Assembly: GCA_964502465.1 (NCBI GenBank)
Contig: CAZCWX010000330.1
Span: 1 to 5,133, forward strand
Direction of reading: 5' to 3'
Length of the DNA: 5,133 bases
Origin: CAZCWX01 sp964502465
GTDB lineage: Bacteria > Desulfobacterota > Binatia > Bin18
Part shown: piece after piece, positions 1-4,251 of the stretch
Layout: the number at the start of each line of letters is the position of its first letter
Numbering within the stretch: the stretch's first letter is position 1
Made by a program: the position numbers and the translations under genes
Notes under the pieces: model-generated
The model's database searches: none
What the model saw: the letters and a program-made list of their open reading frames with translations, nothing else
What the model was told of the DNA's origin: nothing

Positions 1-1850
1 GCAAGGCTCTCGATTTGTCCGCTAATGATATCCCCGGTGGTACGAGTGAGAAGAATCAGGTTGCCAGTCGCCTGCACTTTCAGTTCAGGGGGGAAACGGT
101 CTCGCGCATACTGCTGAATACGGTCCACTGTGGCAGCAATATCGCTAGAACGGGAGAGGGTTGTGCGTACAATCATGTTGGCGCGAGAAAAGTCTGGACT
201 CACGACCAGCGAGAAGCTCTTCGGGCTGCTCGCGACCAGTTGCATCACCGCGCCTAACTGAGCAGGATTGTCCCAAAACGTCGTCTGCTCTCCCTGCGGG
301 AGGGATTCCACAATTTCTCCTTCGGGGGAAACCAGGATTTCGTCGCCTCCGCCCTGCTGAGCACCGCGATCCAGCATTTCGCAGTAATCCACAAAGGAAA
401 CAGTCTTATCCACGCCAGGAAGAGAGTCGATGTACAGTTGCAGGTCCTTCATCCGGCGCAGGGTGTCCCATTGCTTCATGCTATCGGGCTCAGGACTGTC
501 GATGACCACGTAAAAAGCCATACTGCCGGTCAGGTAACGGTTGATCGCATCGGTTGCCTGGCGAATAGGATCGTGTTCACGAAAGAACGACTGGAAATTT
601 GAATCAACCTGGATAGAAAAGGTCTGCCACAACGACAAGACAGAGATGAGCAGACCGATAACGATCACAGTGCCACGGTGGCGGATGGAAAATCGGCATG
701 CCGTCCGGAGCGTCGCACTTAACCCTGGGGAAAAACTTTCTTCTCGCCTAGTCGGCAGGCGCAGCAAAGACAGAAATGCCGGGCCTAAGACGACCGAGAG
801 AATAAAAGCGATGCTGATACCGACCGAAGCATAGATGCCGAGTTCACGAATACTCACGATCGTATTGACAGCAAGCGAAAGAAAACCCAGGACCGTCGTA
901 AAGGCAGCAATGAACAGCGGCGGAGTCGTCGTTCGCAGAGTTTCATGGACCACTTCACTGACTGAGCGGCCAGGGTGAGCCAGCTCGTAGTACTCCGCCA
1001 CAATGTGGAGAGAGTAGGCAGTGCCTAACACCAGCACTAACGGAGGAAGAGCGATACTGCCAATACTGAGGCGGCTGTCTGCCAGCACCATAATGCCGAG
1101 GGTCCAGATCAGACTCACGATCACAGTCGCCGTGGGGAGTAACACGCCACGCAAGGAACGGAAACTGAGAAACAACACGCTCATAATGAGCAGCAGCGTC
1201 AGCGGGACGAACAGGGTCAAATCTTCCCACATGGCTCTGGTGGCATAGACTTTAAAGTGGGGCAAACCAGTATAGTACAATTGTTCAGGTCCACGTTCTC
1301 GATCCACGATCGCCTGGATCGTGTCGTCAATTCCGCGACGCATGAACTCATCGTTATCCATGTTGGTGAAGAAGATATTGATCGCGGCAGCCCGACCATC
1401 GGGAGAAACCAAATTCTTGAGATAAATGGGTCGGTCTGCCAGCGTTTTCCGTAGGTCCTCTAGATCCGCAGAGGTGGAAGGGATGTGGGGGATCAGCAAG
1501 GGCGGTTCTACGACATCGGCAATTGGGTCTACCGCATTCGTGAGGCTCAACACGCTTTCCACCCCGTCAACTTTCTGGATCTCTTCAGTGAGGCGCGCGA
1601 TCTTCTGCAGCACCTCTGGGGTGTACACAGTGTCGGCGATAAGCCCAACGACACCGATCTCGTCGCTGCCAAAGAGCTGGCGGACCTCTGCGTAGTACTG
1701 ATTTGCCGGATCGTTCTGCGGGAGCAGGCTTTCGATCGAGCTATCTAAACGGATGTGTTGGGCGTGATAAGCAAAAAAGCTGGTGAGTAAAAAAAGAAGA
1801 AAAAGAATAGCTTTTGGTCTCTGGACAATAAGATGATAAATCCGCTCCAT
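1..1850 (-). CDS. RND-superfamily (MMPL/COG1033-like) exporter, N-terminal 616 residues, 3' end outside the window
   Basis: Likely inner-membrane, proton-driven exporter of the RND superfamily with sterol-sensing/MMPL-type membrane domains; substrate unknown (lipid or other hydrophobic compounds are usual for the family). The frame runs open from an ATG at 1850 past base 1 without a stop, so the protein is cut by the window edge. Visible order: short cytoplasmic start MERIYHLIVQRPK, TM1 about 13-29, a large periplasmic loop about 30-208 containing SIESLLPQNDP, five hydrophobic segments at about 210-229, 234-256, 263-284, 309-330 and 339-363, then TM7 about 393-411 and the start of the second periplasmic loop (QVDSNFQSFFREHDPIRQA, VDKTVSFVDY). 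GTAYSLHIVAEYYEL in TM4 fits the COG1033 pattern. The duplicated TM-loop layout is that of RND pumps; TM8-12 should lie beyond the window. An in-frame TGA lies 9 bases upstream of the ATG, so no earlier start exists. AAGGGG sits only 2 bases from the ATG, a poor Shine-Dalgarno distance. Probably the third gene of the leftward sigma-54-driven unit. Confidence 0.9.
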   Translation of the reverse strand, partial: MERIYHLIVQRPKAILFLLFLLTSFFAYHAQHIRLDSSIESLLPQNDPANQYYAEVRQLFGSDEIGVVGLIADTVYTPEVLQKIARLTEEIQKVDGVESVLSLTNAVDPIADVVEPPLLIPHIPSTSADLEDLRKTLADRPIYLKNLVSPDGRAAAINIFFTNMDNDEFMRRGIDDTIQAIVDRERGPEQLYYTGLPHFKVYATRAMWEDLTLFVPLTLLLIMSVLFLSFRSLRGVLLPTATVIVSLIWTLGIMVLADSRLSIGSIALPPLVLVLGTAYSLHIVAEYYELAHPGRSVSEVVHETLRTTTPPLFIAAFTTVLGFLSLAVNTIVSIRELGIYASVGISIAFILSVVLGPAFLSLLRLPTRREESFSPGLSATLRTACRFSIRHRGTVIVIGLLISVLSLWQTFSIQVDSNFQSFFREHDPIRQATDAINRYLTGSMAFYVVIDSPEPDSMKQWDTLRRMKDLQLYIDSLPGVDKTVSFVDYCEMLDRGAQQGGGDEILVSPEGEIVESLPQGEQTTFWDNPAQLGAVMQLVASSPKSFSLVVSPDFSRANMIVRTTLSRSSDIAATVDRIQQYARDRFPPELKVQATGNLILLTRTTGDIISGQIESL

Positions 1851-1881
1851 AACCCCTTTTCAGTGGCGTGTTGCGAAACCG

Positions 1882-1968
1882 CCACCCTCCTCAACAGCCT
1901 TTACATCAGGAGCGAGAGAAGAGAAAGAGGTCAGGAGAGCATGAGAGGGTGGAAAACAACCACCCTCC
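1882..1968 (-). promoter_or_regulatory. Exporter leader with alternative base-pairing segments
   Basis: The 189 bases between the 25-residue ORF and the exporter contain no gene I can support. In leftward RNA order they hold GGAGGGTGG (1968-1960), CCACCCTCT (1952-1944) and again GGAGGGTGG (1890-1882). The middle segment can pair with the first (8-bp stem, 7-nt loop, 1945-1967) or with the third, but not both. The hairpin lacks a U-tract, so it is not a standard intrinsic terminator on either strand. It could be an mRNA-stabilising or processing structure that sets exporter dosage, or a switch. The repeats and complementarity are seen directly; function is inference. Confidence 0.4.
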
Positions 1969-2039
1969 GTTTCCGGACAGAACGATGCGTTAAGGGAGAC
2001 TTTGGTAGAATGACTTCAGGAAGAAGCATCCATAAGACT

Positions 2040-2117
2040 TTAACGTGTAGCGGTAAAGAGGAGTACATAGGCTGTCCCAAGCAGAAGAAGAGGCGTGATC
2101 ACATCAAATACGTTCAT
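2040..2117 (-). CDS. 25-residue single-span membrane peptide (unrecognised)
   Basis: A very short ORF with ATG at 2117 and TAA at 2042-2040. It is preceded by AGGAGA (2130-2125), with 8 bases between AGGAG and the ATG, an excellent Shine-Dalgarno arrangement. The peptide begins MNVFDVITPLLLLG and ends LLFTATR. It is almost entirely hydrophobic from about residue 6 to 23, with one charged residue near the N terminus (Asp5) and a C-terminal Arg, so it should be a single membrane helix. It lies 61 bases after the 69-residue gene and 189 bases before the exporter, on the same strand. No family is recognised. By analogy with very small subunits or modulators of bacterial membrane transporters it could bind the exporter, but this is inference. 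Its length alone does not separate it from chance; the ribosome site, hydrophobicity and context are the support. Confidence 0.5.
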   Translation of the reverse strand: MNVFDVITPLLLLGTAYVLLFTATR

Positions 2118-2124
2118 TTGCGCT

Positions 2125-2142
2125 TCTCCTATGACTGTCATA
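2125..2142 (-). promoter_or_regulatory. Shine-Dalgarno of the 25-residue ORF overlapping a palindrome
   Basis: AGGAGA at 2130-2125 is the ribosome site for the ATG at 2117. Directly upstream, and sharing base 2130, is TATGAC-N-GTCATA (2130-2142), two perfect 6-base inverted arms around one centre base. The one-base centre makes a tight RNA hairpin unlikely, but a dimeric DNA-binding protein could use such a site. Confidence 0.4.
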
Positions 2143-2178
2143 AAAGGCTTTGTTCCTCACCAAGAACTGACACAAAAG

Positions 2179-2388
2179 CTACGCGGCGTACCGATATTCT
2201 TCAGGGGCAGACGTCGTCTCGTCCGCCTGCCGAGCTGCCTGGGACCAAGAGTAGCGCAGGGCTGAAACGGTGATCATGCCAGCGAGCAGAACCAATGAAC
2301 CGAGCAGCCCGACATTCAACACAGACAAAGCGTTCGTGAAGTCAACGCTGGCAGTAGCAAACCCTGACTGTGTCATAATTCCCCACAT
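2179..2388 (-). CDS. 69-residue single-span membrane protein (unrecognised)
   Basis: First gene downstream of the leftward sigma-54 promoter. The chosen start is the ATG at 2388 (MWGIMTQSGFATAS) because AAAGGAGT (2403-2396) lies 7-8 bases upstream; an ATG at 2406 would add six residues but has no ribosome site and would place the Shine-Dalgarno inside the gene. The protein has an uncharged N-terminal stretch with one Asp at residue 16, one strong hydrophobic segment at about 22-44 (LSVLNVGLLGSLVLLAGMIT), then a polar, charged tail from Arg45 (RYSWSQAARQADETTSAPEEYRYAA in part) to the end. The positive residues after the helix favour a cytoplasmic C terminus. There is no cleavable signal peptide, lipobox or cysteine. 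The family is not recognised. Position ahead of the 25-residue ORF and the RND exporter suggests a role with that exporter (inference). Size and single helix recall small transporter subunits or filamentous-phage coat proteins, but I see no phage genes nearby. Confidence 0.7.
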   Translation of the reverse strand: MWGIMTQSGFATASVDFTNALSVLNVGLLGSLVLLAGMITVSALRYSWSQAARQADETTSAPEEYRYAA

Positions 2389-2395
2389 GGTATAA

Positions 2396-2403
2396 ACTCC
2401 TTT
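2396..2403 (-). promoter_or_regulatory. Shine-Dalgarno deciding the start of the 69-residue gene
   Basis: On the minus strand AAAGGAGT is followed by about 7-8 bases and the ATG at 2388. It rules in favour of that start over the in-frame ATG at 2406, which the motif directly follows. Confidence 0.75.
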
Positions 2404-2420
2404 CATCGCAAAATTTGTCT

Positions 2421-2431
2421 CACTCTGAGTG
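2421..2431. promoter_or_regulatory. 11-bp palindrome at the predicted sigma-54 start site
   Basis: CACTC-T-GAGTG is a perfect inverted repeat of two 5-base arms around one base. It covers the position (about 2428) where transcription from the sigma-54 promoter should begin, so a protein bound here could block initiation or promoter clearance. A chance match of this length is possible. Confidence 0.3.
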
Positions 2432-2438
2432 CTGATTG

Positions 2439-2454
2439 AGCAGGAACTGTACCA
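2439..2454 (-). promoter_or_regulatory. Sigma-54 (-24/-12) promoter for the small membrane genes and exporter
   Basis: Read leftward the site is TGGTACAGTTCCTGCT. It has the obligatory GG (2453-2452) and GC (2441-2440) exactly 10 bases apart, and matches the known consensus TGGCACG-N4-TTGCA/T at most fixed positions (T-G-G, A-C, R, T-G-C-W). With C at 2440 as -12, transcription should start near 2428, about 40 bases before the ATG at 2388. The divergent neighbour encodes a sigma-54 activator with GAFTGA, which makes the call much stronger than the motif alone. Confidence 0.8.
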
Positions 2455-2465
2455 ATGAGAGGCCT

Positions 2466-2509
2466 ATACGGAAGGGATACCAGCGATTCGCTGAAGATAG
2501 GAAGAATAC
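2466..2509. promoter_or_regulatory. Candidate activator-binding (enhancer) region: palindrome flanked by direct repeats
   Basis: CAGCGA-T-TCGCTG at 2481-2493 is a perfect inverted repeat of 6-base arms, fit for a Fis-type helix-turn-helix dimer. It is flanked by two similar elements in the same orientation, ATACGGAAGGGATAC (2466-2480) and ATAGGAAGAATAC (2497-2509). The palindrome centre is about 59 bp upstream of the predicted sigma-54 start and about 34 bp from the -24 element, nearer than the common 80-150 bp but workable. Assignment to the adjacent regulator is inference. Confidence 0.5.
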
Positions 2510-2563
2510 TGGTCTTTCTCTGAAGGCCGTCGTTACGCTCTTCGGCAAGTCATTGATTCAGTC

Positions 2564-2591
2564 TTGGTATTCAGTATCAACGTGATATATC
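2564..2591 (+). promoter_or_regulatory. Possible sigma-70 promoter of the GAF-AAA+-Fis regulator
   Basis: TTGGTA (2564-2569) and TATATC (2586-2591) are 16 bases apart, and the -10 is preceded by TG one base upstream (2583-2584), an extended -10. Start of transcription would be about 2598, immediately before the ATG at 2600. Matches are partial, so this is a moderate-to-weak call; TTGATT/TATCAA at 2553-2580 is an alternative. Confidence 0.35.
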
Positions 2592-2599
2592 CGACTGAT

Positions 2600-4120
2600 A
2601 TGCGGCAACACGTCGACCAGACTCGCTTACGGCTCGAAAGCTTGATCGAGATCAACCAACTGCTGATGAGCACAGTCGAGCCAGATGAGCTGATCAACGC
2701 GATCCTGGAGTCCGCTATCCAGCTCTTTGCCGTGGAAGGGTGCAGCATTGGGCTGATCGATGAAACCAGGCAGCAGCTGGCATTCATCTGTATGGCGGGA
2801 GGGGCAAAAGTCGGAGAATTTCGTATTGCGTTGGATCAAGGGATAGCAGGATGGGTAGCACGAACAGGACAAGGGGTCGTGAGCAACCAGGTTTCACAAG
2901 ACCCACGGTTCTTTGGCGGGGTTGATCAGCAGACAGGATTCCTGACCAAGTCGATTCTCTGCGCACCGCTGAAGCAACGCGATCAAATCATCGGGATTAT
3001 CGAGGCGCTGAACACCATCACCCCGGATGGCTTCACCCGAGACGATCTGCAACTCCTCATGGCATTTGGCGGCTTGGCCGCCCCGGCGATTACCCGAGCG
3101 AAGGTATTCGATAGGGTGCGCAACGAAAATGCCATCTTTCAGGAAAAAATCCAGGATCGCTACCGCTTGGTTGTTGGCCAGAGCCCAGTCATGCAAGAGG
3201 TGCTGCGCCTGGCCCGCACTGCCGCTGCAGCAAACACCACCATCCTCCTCCTGGGCGAAAGTGGCACTGGAAAAGAGGTCCTGGCACACGCGATCCATCA
3301 GTGGAGTCCACGCGCAAAGCAGCCGTTCGTTGCCGTCAACTGTACCGCTCTCACCCCTGAACTGCTGGAAAGCGAATTGTTTGGCCACGAGAAAGGCGCA
3401 TTCACCGGAGCAATTGCCCAGAAGAAGGGGAAGTTCGAACTGGCTGACGGCGGCACCTTGTTCTTAGACGAAATTGGTGACCTTGCCCCTACTCTCCAAG
3501 TCAAATTGTTACGCGTCTTGCAGGAGAAAGAATTCCAACGCGTCGGCGGGGTGAAGGATATGCGCACCGACGTGCGTATCCTCGCAGCCACGAATCGTGA
3601 CTTGCATCAAGCAATGCAGAACAATACCTTCCGTGAAGATCTCTATTACCGACTCAATGTCCTCTCGCTCACGCTCCCTTCGCTGCGCGACCGTCGAGAG
3701 GACATCCCAGCACTCACTCACTACTTTGTCGATCATTACTGTCGAGAGATGAACCGCTCTCACCTAGCGATCGAGCCTACCGTTTTCGAAGGCCTGCAAA
3801 ATTACTTCTGGCCAGGGAACGTCCGCGAGTTGCAGAACGTCATCGAACGCGCTGTCGTGCTGTCTCCAGGTCTCACCATCACCTACGCTGACCTCCCAGC
3901 CGAGCTACGCAGACAGCCAACGGACTCTCTCAACGCGGCTCCGCAGATGGAGGACGTTGACGAAGCGCTTCCACTCGCAGAGGCGATCGATGTCTTCACA
4001 CGTGTGCGAATTCGCAGAACTCTGGAAGCAACAAAGGGCAACCAAACCGCAGCCGCCGCTCGTCTCGGCTTGCCACAGTCCAATCTCTCCCGGTTGATGA
4101 AGCGATTGAGGCTACGATGA
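2600..4120 (+). CDS. Sigma-54-dependent activator, GAF - AAA+ - Fis-type HTH
   Basis: Bacterial enhancer-binding protein: an ATPase that binds upstream DNA and remodels sigma-54 RNA polymerase to open promoters. Numbered from the ATG at 2600 (506 residues): GAF sensor domain about 16-165 (GIAGWVARTGQGVVSN at 81-96), helical linker, AAA+ domain about 191-428, Fis-type helix-turn-helix about 459-505 (GNQTAAAARLGLPQSNLSRL). Catalytic parts are intact: Walker A GESGTGKE 219-226, sigma-54 contact loop GAFTGA 266-271, Walker B LFLDE with Asp290/Glu291, AATNRD sensor I, FREDLYYRL with Arg345 and Arg351, WPGNVREL with Arg409. There is no receiver domain, so control is by a GAF ligand rather than phosphorylation; the ligand cannot be read. 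A TTG at 2564 would add 12 residues, but neither start has a Shine-Dalgarno and a possible promoter -35 covers the TTG, so ATG 2600 is preferred. It is divergent from a sigma-54 promoter and is probably its activator. NorR and FhlA share the layout, but nothing justifies either name. Confidence 0.95.
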   Translation: MRQHVDQTRLRLESLIEINQLLMSTVEPDELINAILESAIQLFAVEGCSIGLIDETRQQLAFICMAGGAKVGEFRIALDQGIAGWVARTGQGVVSNQVSQDPRFFGGVDQQTGFLTKSILCAPLKQRDQIIGIIEALNTITPDGFTRDDLQLLMAFGGLAAPAITRAKVFDRVRNENAIFQEKIQDRYRLVVGQSPVMQEVLRLARTAAAANTTILLLGESGTGKEVLAHAIHQWSPRAKQPFVAVNCTALTPELLESELFGHEKGAFTGAIAQKKGKFELADGGTLFLDEIGDLAPTLQVKLLRVLQEKEFQRVGGVKDMRTDVRILAATNRDLHQAMQNNTFREDLYYRLNVLSLTLPSLRDRREDIPALTHYFVDHYCREMNRSHLAIEPTVFEGLQNYFWPGNVRELQNVIERAVVLSPGLTITYADLPAELRRQPTDSLNAAPQMEDVDEALPLAEAIDVFTRVRIRRTLEATKGNQTAAAARLGLPQSNLSRLMKRLRLR

Positions 4121-4143
4121 AAGAGAAAAGAGGGGGGAACCTT

Positions 4144-4251
4144 ATGAGCGCATGTCACTTCACTACAGGTTGGTGCCTGGCTTTGTCCTTTCTAACCTGT
4201 GGAAGACAGTTGACAGTCTTCAAGTCCTTACAGGATAATCTCAGGCGATGA
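4144..4251 (+). CDS. Doubtful 35-residue ORF overlapping the cyclase start (ATGA)
   Basis: ATG at 4144 follows a purine run (AGAGGGGGG) at a workable ribosome distance. The ORF ends in TGA at 4249-4251, sharing ATGA with the cyclase ATG at 4248. The peptide begins MSACHFTTGWCLALSFLTC, mildly hydrophobic, and is not recognised. It spans a strong sigma-70 promoter, so it would exist only on readthrough mRNA from the upstream regulator, where it could couple translation into the cyclase gene. It may equally be chance. Confidence 0.2.
   Translation: MSACHFTTGWCLALSFLTCGRQLTVFKSLQDNLRR
4202..4221. repeat. Inverted repeat in the regulator-cyclase gap
   Basis: GAAGAC (4202-4207) and GTCTTC (4216-4221) are perfect 6-base inverted arms around 8 bases, and they overlap the -35 element TTGACA at 4210-4215. 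It could be an operator for the cyclase promoter. No U-tract follows, so it is not a convincing terminator. A second pair, ACAGGTT/AACCTGT (4165-4171 and 4194-4200), has a 22-base loop. I see no clear terminator for the regulator gene. Confidence 0.35.
4210..4239 (+). promoter_or_regulatory. Strong sigma-70 promoter of the cyclase gene
   Basis: TTGACA (4210-4215, all six consensus bases) and GATAAT (4234-4239, five of six) are separated by 18 bases. Transcription should begin about 4246, only about two bases before the ATG at 4248. It therefore either gives a leaderless mRNA or implies that translation starts farther in, at the ATG at 4290. Confidence 0.65.

Noticed and set aside
15..1748. 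Several plus-strand and short minus-strand open frames across 1-1750
   Set aside because: They are shadows of the long open minus-strand exporter frame, which has clear RND features and no stop inside the window.
1945..1967. Hairpin GAGGGTGG/CCACCCTC as a rho-independent terminator
   Set aside because: No T-run follows on either strand, so it is recorded as a leader structure instead.
1833..2273. A 146-residue plus-strand open frame over the exporter leader and small genes
   Set aside because: It is antisense to better-supported minus-strand genes, has no visible ribosome site, and its composition (Arg/Lys/Thr-rich, no domain) looks non-coding.
2179..2388. Filamentous-phage major coat protein identity for the 69-residue protein
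   Set aside because: Size and single helix fit, but it lacks a signal peptide and the Lys-rich C terminus, and no phage genes are nearby.
3027..3467. A 146-residue plus-strand frame inside the regulator gene
   Set aside because: Out-of-frame shadow of the AAA+ coding region; no recognisable domain.
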